Assembly (NCBI GenBank): GCA_039182715.1
Contig: JBCDBY010000098.1
Coordinates: 1 to 14,300 of the forward strand
Direction: 5' to 3'
DNA length: 14,300 nt
Source of the DNA: JBCDBY01 sp039182715
GTDB lineage: Bacteria > Planctomycetota > PLA2
Below the pieces are notes generated by a model that had not been told where the DNA came from, made no database searches, and saw only the letters and a list, made by a program, of their open reading frames with translations. Made by a program: the position numbers and the translations under genes. Below, piece after piece: positions 6,021 to 13,040 of this stretch. Position 1 is the stretch's first letter; every line of letters begins with the position of its first letter.

Positions 6021-8737
6021 GCCGTCTCCTCCCGCACCAGCAGTTCCAGCAGCACGCCGGTCGTCACGCCGAAGACCACGAGAAAGACGCCGGTGTCGAA
6101 GAGCAGCGGCGTGCCGAGCTTGCCGACCGCCGGGATCTTCGCGTCGATCCAGACGCCGGTCAGGAACGTGCCGCCGAACAGCAGCCCGATCGCGCCGGCG
6201 CCGAGCGCGAGGGCGAGACCCGCTGCGATGAGACGTGCGGGCGAAACGCGTTTGCGCGCCCGCTTGATGCCGAACGCGAAGGCGTAGAGCATCGCCGCGC
6301 TCGCCGCCACGAGCCCGCCGACGAAGCCGCCGCCCGGCTCGTGGTGGCCGCGCGCGAAGAGCACGAGCGACAACAGGCCGAGCAGGGGCACGACCGCGCC
6401 GGCGGTGGCGCGCAGGATGGGGGGCGCGGCGGGCAGGGACGCCGCGGCGGGGCGCGGAACGCGACGCAGCAGCGCGGTGACACCGAGCGCCGCGATCGCC
6501 AGCACGAAGATCTCGCCCATGGTGTCGAGCGCACGGAAGTCGACCAGGATGACGTTGACGACGTTGCGGCCAAAGCCCTCCGGCTCGCTCGCTTTCGCGA
6601 TCGCCTCGGCGGGCGCGCGCAGCGTGCCGTCCGGCGCGGCGGCCCAGGCAAGGCCGGTGAACACCGCGCCCACCGCGAGCGCGATGACGTTGTCGAGCAC
6701 GCGCTTGCCGTCCTGCGGTGCCGACTCGGTGAGCGGCCGCCGCTGCAGCACGGTGAGCAGCAGGAGCACGGCCATCGTTTCGACCGCGATCTGCGTGAGG
6801 GCGAGGTCGGGGCCGCCGCGCAGCAGGAAGAGCATGCCGATGCCGAAGCCGGCGACGCCGAGCGCTGCGACCGCGGTCACGGCACGACGGGCGCGCACGG
6901 TGGCGATGGCGCCGGCGGCGACGAGCAGCATGAGCAGCGCCTCGGGCAGTCCGATCGCAAAGCCCGGGGTGCCCACGGCGCGCAGCAGCGGGGGGCCGGT
7001 GAGCAGGAGCAGCAGCACCAGCGATACGAGCATCGACGTGCGCACCACGCGATACGACGTCGCCTTCGAGACGGCGCCGCCCACCGCGTAGATGCCGCCC
7101 AGCAGGCGATCGTGTAGCGCCGTCGGGCCGAACGCCGGGAGCTTTCGCAGTGCGCCCGCGCTCGCGACCAGTCGACCGCGCAGGAAGAAGGCGGCGACGC
7201 CGGCGGCGAGCGTCAGATTGCCGACGAGACCGACGAGCGCCGGGGCCTCGTCGCGCGCGAACTCCTCGGTGACCGGCTCGCCGACCACCGCGCCGGAGGC
7301 GGCGTCCAGCAGGGGCGCGCCGAGCGTGTCGTGCAGCAGGCCGAGCAATAGCCCGACGCCTGCGAGCACGACCGGGCCCAGCAGCAGTCGCACGCCGGCG
7401 ACCGGCCGCAGCTCGGGCGGCGTGCCCCGGCGCAGGAAGGGCGCGATGCCGGCGAGCAGCGCGCAGGCGATGATGAGCGCGTTGGCGACCGAGCCGACCA
7501 CCGGCAGCGCAGTGGGGGCCTCGGGCATGCCGAGCTTCGCTTCGTAGACGAGCTCCTTCGCGATCGCGCCGAGCAGCGGCGGCAGGCCCGACATGGAGAG
7601 CGCCGCGAGCAGGCCCGCCGCGAACGCGAAGGGCGCCGCGCGCGCGAGCCCGCGCAGCTGCCCGACGTCGCGCGTGCCGGTGCGCTGGTCGAGGTAGCCG
7701 ACGACCATGAACAGGCTCGCCTTGTAGAGCGCGTGGACGGCGGTGAAGAGCATCGCGGCGCGCACGGCCGGCTCCGTGCCGATGCCGAGCAGCATCATGA
7801 TGGTGCCGAGCCCGGCGACCGTCGTGTAGGCGAGCATCTTCTTCAAGTCGTCCTGGCCGAACGCGAGCACGGCGCCGACGAGCATGGTGAGCGCGCCGAT
7901 GGGGCCGAGCAACGCATGCCACTCCGCGCGGAAGCCGAGCACGGGGTGCAACAGCGCGAGCAGGAAGACGCCCGCCTTGACCAGCGTGGCGGAGTGCAGG
8001 AAGGCGCTCACCGGCGACGGCGCGGCCATCGCGCCGGGCAGCCAGTAGTGGAACGGCACCTGCGCCGACTTGGTGAAGCCGCCGATGAGCACGAACACCA
8101 GCGCCGGCACGTAGAGGCTCGAGGCGCGCACCTGGTCGCCGCGCTCCAGCAGGACGCTCAATGAGGTCGTGTCCGCCGCCGTCGCCAGCATGAGCAGGCC
8201 GACGAGCAGCGCGATCCCCCCCGCGCCGGTGACGAACAGCGCGCGCATGGCGCCCTCGCGCGCCGGCTCCTCCTCGTACTTGAGGCCGATGAGCAGGAAG
8301 GAGCAGACGCTGGTCAGCTCCCAGAAGACGAAGAGCAGCAGCAGGTCGTCGGCCAGCACCAGCCCGACCATCGCGAAGGCGAACAGGTAGGCGAGCGCGG
8401 TGAAGCGGGCGAGGATGCGTGGCTTGGAGGCGAGATAGCCGGCCGCGTGCACGATGACGAGCGCGCCGATACCGGTGACGAGCAGGGCGAAGAGCAGGCC
8501 GAGCGGCTGCAGGCGCAGCGCCATCTCGGCGCCCAGCGGATCGACGCCGCCGAGCACGATGCGCGGCCGCGCGCCGTCGACGACGGCGGGGACGCGGCGC
8601 AACAGCTCCACGAATCCGGCCGCCATCGGCAGCGGTAGCACGAACGCCGCCGTGCCCGCGAGCCGACGCCCGAGGGGCAGCGCGACGACGGCGCCGAGAA
8701 GGAGCAGTACAAGAACCAGAACCACGGCCGAACCCAC
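6017..8737 (-). CDS. mrpA: Mrp antiporter subunit A fused to subunit B
   Basis: The 906-residue protein joins MrpA (about 1-765, NuoL-like) to MrpB (about 772-906), a fused form known as PhaAB or MrpAB in many proteobacteria. Key antiporter residues are in place: Glu140 in LFVFWELTS, Lys223 and His230 in GGFTKSAQVPFHYWLP, Lys299 in DDLKKMLAYTT, and His335/Lys339 in HALYKASLF. The NuoJ-like C-terminal part of MrpA shows GPDLALTQIAVET (642-654) and LVDFRALDTMGEI (731-743). The MrpB part has the hallmark ARGHHEPGGGFVGGL (795-809). No stand-alone mrpB exists, which agrees with the fusion. The start is a GTG at 8737; a second in-frame GTG four codons later sits behind GGGGTGGG-like sequence and is also possible. 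It is the first antiporter gene, 45 bases after an unknown gene on the same strand. Confidence 0.95.
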   Translation of the reverse strand: MGSAVVLVLVLLLLGAVVALPLGRRLAGTAAFVLPLPMAAGFVELLRRVPAVVDGARPRIVLGGVDPLGAEMALRLQPLGLLFALLVTGIGALVIVHAAGYLASKPRILARFTALAYLFAFAMVGLVLADDLLLLFVFWELTSVCSFLLIGLKYEEEPAREGAMRALFVTGAGGIALLVGLLMLATAADTTSLSVLLERGDQVRASSLYVPALVFVLIGGFTKSAQVPFHYWLPGAMAAPSPVSAFLHSATLVKAGVFLLALLHPVLGFRAEWHALLGPIGALTMLVGAVLAFGQDDLKKMLAYTTVAGLGTIMMLLGIGTEPAVRAAMLFTAVHALYKASLFMVVGYLDQRTGTRDVGQLRGLARAAPFAFAAGLLAALSMSGLPPLLGAIAKELVYEAKLGMPEAPTALPVVGSVANALIIACALLAGIAPFLRRGTPPELRPVAGVRLLLGPVVLAGVGLLLGLLHDTLGAPLLDAASGAVVGEPVTEEFARDEAPALVGLVGNLTLAAGVAAFFLRGRLVASAGALRKLPAFGPTALHDRLLGGIYAVGGAVSKATSYRVVRTSMLVSLVLLLLLTGPPLLRAVGTPGFAIGLPEALLMLLVAAGAIATVRARRAVTAVAALGVAGFGIGMLFLLRGGPDLALTQIAVETMAVLLLLTVLQRRPLTESAPQDGKRVLDNVIALAVGAVFTGLAWAAAPDGTLRAPAEAIAKASEPEGFGRNVVNVILVDFRALDTMGEIFVLAIAALGVTALLRRVPRPAAASLPAAPPILRATAGAVVPLLGLLSLVLFARGHHEPGGGFVGGLVAASAAMLYAFAFGIKRARKRVSPARLIAAGLALALGAGAIGLLFGGTFLTGVWIDAKIPAVGKLGTPLLFDTGVFLVVFGVTTGVLLELLVREETA

Positions 8738-8782
8738 CCCGCGATGCGCGGTGTTGTGTTGTACCGGATGCGGCGGGAAACC

Positions 8783-9367
8783 CTACAACTGCATGGCGCC
8801 CGCGGGCACGCGTCCGGCGCGGAACGCGGCGCGGTGCTCGGCGTCGTCCAACCGCATCTGGAACGGGACCCAGGTCTCGCGATCGAGGACCGCCATGGTC
8901 CAAGGTCCGTCGACGTCGTCGGCGAACTGCCAGAGGATGTGGTAACCCTCTTCGTTCGTAAAGCCCTCGCCGTCCGACTGGATGATGCCGGGCGCGAAGT
9001 GCCAGAGCGTGGAGACGACTTCCTGCAGCGCGTCCCACTCCTCCTCCTGCTCCGGGCCGCACAGCACCTGCACGGCGAAGATGGTGCGCACGCGCGGCAG
9101 GTAGTCGGTCAGCCAGGCGCGCGCGCTGGCGGGTTCGGCCTCGTCGATCTCCTCGAGGAACGTCCCGATTTCCTCCTCGCCGAGCGAACCGGGCAGCACC
9201 GGATTGCGCTCGACCACCGCGATCTCACGGCCGGCGGCGGTTTGCACGCGTAGGGCCGGCCAGTCCTCCTCGCCGCTGGCCGACTGCGCGTCGTGGCCGT
9301 CGGGCGCGAGTTCGTGCGGCGCCGGCGCGCCGGTGGCGGTGCTGAGAACGCGGATGTAGTAGGACAT
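8783..9367 (-). CDS. Acidic protein of unknown function upstream of mrpA
   Basis: I do not recognise this 194-residue protein. It is soluble and acidic, with no signal peptide or membrane segment. It starts MSYYIRVLST, has an Asp/Glu-rich middle (EEEIGTFLEEIDEAEP, 64-79; EQEEEWDALQEVV, 106-118), and a tryptophan- and Gly-containing C-terminal half (LWHFAPGIIQSDGEGF, 121-136; GYHILWQFADDVDGPW, 141-156; ETWVPFQMRL, 164-173). This style resembles small planctomycete proteins of unknown role. The ATG at 9367 is chosen because upstream sequence is the divergent promoter gap; the ribosome-binding site is weak. It lies 45 bases upstream of mrpAB on the same strand with no terminator between, so it could share the mrp promoter. 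A role in the antiporter is not implied by its sequence. Confidence 0.78.
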   Translation of the reverse strand: MSYYIRVLSTATGAPAPHELAPDGHDAQSASGEEDWPALRVQTAAGREIAVVERNPVLPGSLGEEEIGTFLEEIDEAEPASARAWLTDYLPRVRTIFAVQVLCGPEQEEEWDALQEVVSTLWHFAPGIIQSDGEGFTNEEGYHILWQFADDVDGPWTMAVLDRETWVPFQMRLDDAEHRAAFRAGRVPAGAMQL

Positions 9368-9436
9368 GACGCGCCGAGGATACGAGACGTGCAGGCTGGG
9401 TTCCGGTTGCGTTGAGTATCGAGGAGGGAGTCGATC
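9368..9436. promoter_or_regulatory. Divergent intergenic region
   Basis: This 69-base gap between two divergent starts must hold the promoter of the 9437 gene and probably that of the unknown gene plus the mrp operon on the other strand, unless promoters lie inside coding sequence. I see no convincing -10/-35 pair or operator dyad. The only clear signal is the ribosome-binding site at 9421-9430. Confidence 0.35.
9421..9430 (+). promoter_or_regulatory. Strong Shine-Dalgarno that fixes a TTG start
   Basis: GAGGAGGGAG lies six bases before the TTG at 9437. Since that codon also begins a basic-then-hydrophobic membrane anchor, this site supports TTG as the true start. Confidence 0.75.
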
Positions 9437-10435
9437 TTGAAGACGGTAGCGCGCGTGCTCGTGCCGGCCCTGATGCTGGCGATCGGATTCTGGTGGGGCC
9501 GCGCCAGCGTGGACCGCGACCTGCCGCGGGCGGAGCGGCGTGCCGACACGGCGGAGCGACCGGCGCGTGAGCTGACGAAGCCCGAGCCGGCAAAGCCCGC
9601 GCCGCGGGCGCGCCCCGAGCCGGCCTCCTCGACCGAAAGGTCCTCGCCCCGCGGCCGCGAAGAGCCCGAGGCCGAGCCCGAGATGGAAGCCGAATCCGCG
9701 ACCCCCTTCCCCGACGGCGCGATCTACGGCACCGATGCGTGGTCGGAGGAGCGCTTCCCCCGTTGGTACCGGGAGAACGCCGCGCGCTACGGGCTGCGCG
9801 CGTACCCGGTCGAGATGCTGCGCAGCTTCAGCGCGTCGGTGATCCGCCAGCTCGGCCGCGTGCCGCGCCGCGAGGTGCTCGACCGGCTGCTGGCGGCGCA
9901 CGCCGAGTTCCACGCGGTCCTGCGCGCTACCGAGGCGGCGCAAGGCAAGGGTGAGATGAACCAGTTCGAGGTCGACGATCGCCGCGCCACCGCGCGCCGC
10001 GACTACTCCGATCGTCTCTACCGCGACCTGGAGTACGCCGACTATCGCTTTCTCACGCGCGAGTGGAACGACGACAAGAATCCGTTTCACGCGTTCCGCC
10101 ACGACCGCCCGTCCGGCGTCGCGCGCAGCGGCGCGTTCGACCCGTATGCCATCCGCGCGCAGTCGGACGAGGTGACCTTCGTCGGCTGGTACCAGTCGTA
10201 CGGATCCGACTACCAGTTCCCGCAGCACGACAGCGAGTACCTCGGCGACTTCTTCCGCGCCTTCGTCGAGCCGCTGGATCGCTTGCCGGAGCCGACGCTC
10301 ATGCGAGCGCTGCTGAAGATCGAACGCCGGGAGCGCGACGCCGCGGATCTGGCCGACGATCTGCGCCGCGTGCTCGACCCGCGCGACCTCGACCGGCTTC
10401 GGACCTCGGATCGCTGGCGAGGAGAGCTCGACTAG
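9437..10435 (+). CDS. Membrane-anchored protein of unknown function
   Basis: I do not recognise this 332-residue protein. It begins with a basic residue pair and one hydrophobic helix (about 5-22, containing VPALMLAIGFWWG), so it is probably anchored in the inner membrane with the rest outside the cytoplasm. Residues 28-90 are low-complexity and rich in Pro, Glu, Arg and Ala, a likely extended tether. From about 92 a soluble region follows with many Arg, Asp, Tyr and Trp residues (for example WSEERFPRWYRENAARYG, 102-119). No catalytic motif is evident. The TTG start is backed by a strong Shine-Dalgarno six bases upstream. It is divergent from the gene upstream of mrpA and convergent, with only four bases between stops, with the gene ending at 10440. 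Confidence 0.8.
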   Translation: MKTVARVLVPALMLAIGFWWGRASVDRDLPRAERRADTAERPARELTKPEPAKPAPRARPEPASSTERSSPRGREEPEAEPEMEAESATPFPDGAIYGTDAWSEERFPRWYRENAARYGLRAYPVEMLRSFSASVIRQLGRVPRREVLDRLLAAHAEFHAVLRATEAAQGKGEMNQFEVDDRRATARRDYSDRLYRDLEYADYRFLTREWNDDKNPFHAFRHDRPSGVARSGAFDPYAIRAQSDEVTFVGWYQSYGSDYQFPQHDSEYLGDFFRAFVEPLDRLPEPTLMRALLKIERRERDAADLADDLRRVLDPRDLDRLRTSDRWRGELD

Positions 10436-10439
10436 CGCA

Positions 10440-10919
10440 TCACCACTGATTGTGGGCGCTTGCGAGCGTGACGCGCAGCTTGCGCTGTTTCCCGGTGGTG
10501 GCGCACACGTAGCTCCCGCCCGTCACGTAGATGCCGGCGAACTTCTCCCCGTCGGGCAGCGCGAAGTCCTCGATGCGCCAGGTGAGGATCCGGCCGTTCG
10601 GGTCAATGACTGCGGAGACCGCCACCGGACGGCGGTGGATCCGGAACGGAACGACGGTGTGGTCGTAGGTCCCGATCTCGATCGTCGGCTCCTCGAATCT
10701 CCGAACGCCATAGGGCCGGTCGAACTCGAGGACCGCCGAGACGCGGTGGGTCAGCCGGTTCCAAGAGACGTCCCGAAGCATCCACGTGTGGCGCCCGGTC
10801 TTCCAGTACCGGTCGGACAAACGCACGACGACCAACGGCACCGCGGCCGCTGCAAGCGCGCAGACCAGCGCCATCGCCCCCAAGGCGAATCCGAGCCGCC
10901 GATTCCTCGGTCTCTTCAT
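10440..10919 (-). CDS. Small membrane-anchored protein of unknown function
   Basis: I do not recognise this 159-residue protein. It starts with a basic stretch (MKRPRNRRLG) followed by one hydrophobic helix (about 9-33), giving an N-terminal anchor or uncleaved signal. The remaining 125 residues look like a beta-rich extracytoplasmic domain (for example TIEIGTYDHTVVPFRIHRR, 79-97; ILTWRIEDFALPDGEKFAGI, 111-130). There is one cysteine after the anchor, in GSYVCATTGK (Cys139). Its ATG overlaps the stop of the upstream frameshifted gene as ATGA (10916-10919), so the two were probably translated together. It is convergent with the gene ending at 10435, and the four-base gap leaves no room for a terminator. 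Confidence 0.78.
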   Translation of the reverse strand: MKRPRNRRLGFALGAMALVCALAAAAVPLVVVRLSDRYWKTGRHTWMLRDVSWNRLTHRVSAVLEFDRPYGVRRFEEPTIEIGTYDHTVVPFRIHRRPVAVSAVIDPNGRILTWRIEDFALPDGEKFAGIYVTGGSYVCATTGKQRKLRVTLASAHNQW

Positions 10920-11427
10920 CTCTCGAAGGAATCGGCGGGGCCTGCGGGAAACGTGAACGTCGCCTCGTAGACCCACACGATCTCCTCGTGCCGCCCGGCC
11001 GTCGCCTCTGCGAGCCAGCGCAGTTTCGAGATCTCCCGACGCTCGATGCCCAGAGCGCCCGGCGCGGTCTCCCAACGCAGAAGCGAAGGGCGCACAGCGA
11101 GTCCTCGTCTTCCGCGATCGTCATCTCCAGCAGCACCGGCGCCGCGGTCTGGTCCGAGATCAGATTGCAGGCGCCGCCGAGTCGAACGGAGCGCGCCCCG
11201 GCTCGCACGGCGCTCGCGACACGCAGGCCGTCGAAGCTCTCTCCGCGCCACGCCGGGTAGCACTCCGCGAGCGTGGCGGGTACGAAGCCTTCCAGCGCCA
11301 GGCAGAGGGGTGATGTCGTTGCGAGAACGAGCGCTGCCCCGACCCGCGCGGTGGGGAGCAGGGTGCGGAGCTGCTGGACGACGGTGTCTTCGAGGGCGAT
11401 GTTCCTCCGGTCGCGCGCGGCTATCAT
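10916..11427 (-). pseudogene. Unknown gene with an apparent one-base frameshift
   Basis: Two reading frames together make one plausible protein. From the ATG at 11427 the product reads MIAARDRRNIALEDTVVQQL onward through LLEMTIAEDEDSLCALRF (residue 116, codon 11082-11080). After that the frame turns into arginine-rich nonsense. The next frame instead becomes protein-like from LRWETAPGALGIERREISK (from 11080 down) and ends ATFTFPAGPADSFER at the stop 10918-10916. A single missing base near 11080 (for example one C of TTCCTG) explains both, giving a protein of about 170 residues. The restored stop overlaps the next gene's ATG as ATGA, as elsewhere in this genome, which supports one gene. The ATG at 11427 has AAGG eight bases upstream. 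The function is not recognised. It could be a true pseudogene, a programmed shift or a sequencing error. Confidence 0.72.
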
Positions 11428-11436
11428 CAGCAGACC

Positions 11437-11880
11437 TTGGATCGGGTGACTTTCGAGAAGCAACTCGAGCACTTCAGCGTTGCGACCGTCGAGTTTGCTC
11501 GCCGCTACGTCCGGGACCATCTCGGATCGTCACTCGTCTATCGCGTCGTTCCGAATCAGTCGTGCGACGACGACCACGATCCGCGCGAAGTCGTCTACCC
11601 CGAGGACGAGCTGCCGCGAGGAGACGCGCATGGACCCTGGACGGCCGCGCAGGTCGTGGAGTTCCTCTGGCGTGACGGTCGCGTGCCAGCGTGGGTCGAT
11701 CTGTCGGTCTGCGTTGCCGAGGGTGATCAGGTTGTACTCGACTTGAGATGTTGTGGCCGCTACACCGACGATCCGGAGCTGATCTACTACAAGTTCCGAG
11801 ACGGGCCTACGCCGTTCAGCGTTCATAGCCCGAGGTTTCCTCCGGGCTGGAAGGAAGGCGACCCGCGGTTCCACCTCTAG
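11437..11880 (+). CDS. Protein of unknown function
   Basis: I do not recognise this 147-residue protein. It appears soluble, with no signal or membrane segment. Visible stretches are FEKQLEHFSVATVEFARRYV (6-25), SLVYRVVPNQSCDDDHDPRE (32-51), an aromatic/charged segment ending EFLWRDGRVPAWVDLSVCV (70-88) and DLRCCGRYTDDPELIYYKF (97-115). The start is uncertain: TTG at 11437, or GTG at 11446 just behind GGATCGG. Either choice leaves only about nine to eighteen bases to the start of the divergent gene at 11427, so promoters must lie in coding sequence. Its TAG stop is interleaved with that of the convergent gene in a palindromic CTAG at 11877-11880. Confidence 0.78.
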   Translation: MDRVTFEKQLEHFSVATVEFARRYVRDHLGSSLVYRVVPNQSCDDDHDPREVVYPEDELPRGDAHGPWTAAQVVEFLWRDGRVPAWVDLSVCVAEGDQVVLDLRCCGRYTDDPELIYYKFRDGPTPFSVHSPRFPPGWKEGDPRFHL

Positions 11881-13040
11881 GGCGGTGGGGGGGATTCCTC
11901 CCAGATGCCGACCCACTCTTGCTCGAACCGCTTGTCGAAGAAGAGGATCCAGCTGTTGCGCGCGATGTTGCGCTCGCGAAGCACGTGAATGGCGGTCTCG
12001 ATCGCCTCGTCCGCTTTCGCCAGGGCGAGGTCGATGTAGGCGTAGCGCAGTCCGGTTCCGCCGCCGATGACGGCGCCGAGCTCACGTTCGGTCAGCGCCG
12101 CGATAAGTGCATCCTCGATGGCGGCCTTTTCCTCGAAGTGATCGCCCGACAGAACCCCCAGCCCCTCCATCTTCACGTACGCGAAGATCTCCTCGAAGCG
12201 AGAGTAGCGACGCGAGTCGACGACCCAACCGGAGTTCGTCGCCGTCCACAGCGGGTTGTGGCACGACCGGCACGTCAACAGGTCGGTTCGCCGAGGGTAC
12301 GTGTCGCGTTCGTTCGGTTTCAGCTGCCACACGGTGCCCGTCCCAGGCCCCAACGTCTTCCAGAGCGGCTCCGCGGGGAGCTGGGCTCTTACCCTCTCGA
12401 TGGCGGCGTCGACCGCCTCCTGCATGGCATCCAGCGGCACGGCACCTTCACTCCGGCCGTCCCCGTGGCGCACGTGGATCTCGCCGATCCAGACGTCGAG
12501 TGTCTCTTCGCCGACGATGCACCCCGTCGCGACCCAGGCCGAGCCCTTCGCGTCGTTGTCTTCGGGGCCGGCGAAGCTCTCGGAGAAAAAGGTCAGGTCG
12601 ACGAAGCACTCCTCGGTCGGCGTGGCGAGCACCCGCGCCCCCTCGAGAGCCATCAGGTTGCGCGCCTCGATCATGGCGCGGGCGTGACCGGCACTCTCGC
12701 GGGGGCGGGCGGCGTAGAACTCCCAGTCGTCATATCCCGGACAGCGCTGCAGCATCACCTCGACCAGCGGGTGCAGATGTCGAGCCGACTCGGGCGTGAT
12801 GACGAGGCGGTGCTCCTTGTGGATGCCCGGCCCGAACTCCCACATGAGCTCGTCGTCCACCGCGCCGAGGTGGTCGAGCATCCAGTCGCCGAGATCCCAC
12901 TCCGCCTCCCCGCGGAACGAACGCAGAATCGTCTCCCGCGTTGCGCCGAACGCCTTCCACCAGGCGTCGATCCGATCGAGAGCCGCGTTGCGCTCCGCCG
13001 CGTCCCACGCTTCGCCGGTCTGGAGGAATCGGAATCTCAT
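11877..13040 (-). CDS. Two-part protein of unknown function with a CxxC pair
   Basis: The 387-residue soluble protein has no signal or membrane segment, and I cannot assign a function. The N-terminal part (about 1-150) is tryptophan-rich and contains WDLGDWMLDHLGAVDDELMW (48-67), EFGPGIHKEHRLVITPESAR (68-87) and DDWEFYAARP (104-113), a pattern I associate with planctomycete-type uncharacterised proteins. A single CxxC pair lies at Cys257 and Cys260 (LTCRSCHNPLW), too few cysteines for a complete zinc site on its own. The C-terminal part (about 280-380) has alternating helix- and strand-like stretches, including GGGTGLRYAYIDLALAKADE (326-345) and ILFFDKRFEQEWVGIWEE (365-382), with a weak resemblance to DUF695-type folds. 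The ATG at 13040 overlaps the upstream gene's stop (ATGA, 13037-13040). The tail is PPPP, and the TAG is shared in CTAG with the convergent gene. Confidence 0.82.
   Translation of the reverse strand: MRFRFLQTGEAWDAAERNAALDRIDAWWKAFGATRETILRSFRGEAEWDLGDWMLDHLGAVDDELMWEFGPGIHKEHRLVITPESARHLHPLVEVMLQRCPGYDDWEFYAARPRESAGHARAMIEARNLMALEGARVLATPTEECFVDLTFFSESFAGPEDNDAKGSAWVATGCIVGEETLDVWIGEIHVRHGDGRSEGAVPLDAMQEAVDAAIERVRAQLPAEPLWKTLGPGTGTVWQLKPNERDTYPRRTDLLTCRSCHNPLWTATNSGWVVDSRRYSRFEEIFAYVKMEGLGVLSGDHFEEKAAIEDALIAALTERELGAVIGGGTGLRYAYIDLALAKADEAIETAIHVLRERNIARNSWILFFDKRFEQEWVGIWEESPPPP

Noticed and set aside
6021..9062. Very long minus-strand frame continuous with mrpC
   Set aside because: It is an out-of-frame shadow of mrpAB and the unknown gene; only the part from the ATG at 6020 reads as a real protein (MrpC).
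11428..11520. Longer minus-strand start (GTG at 11520 region) for the frameshifted gene
   Set aside because: The extension is antisense to the protein-like N-terminus of the 11437 gene; the ATG at 11427 has a reasonable Shine-Dalgarno.
10916..11880. Toxin-antitoxin or immunity pair in the small overlapping unknown genes
   Set aside because: The genes are divergent across 11427/11437, lack known toxin or DNA-binding motifs, and one is frameshifted; nothing supports the label.
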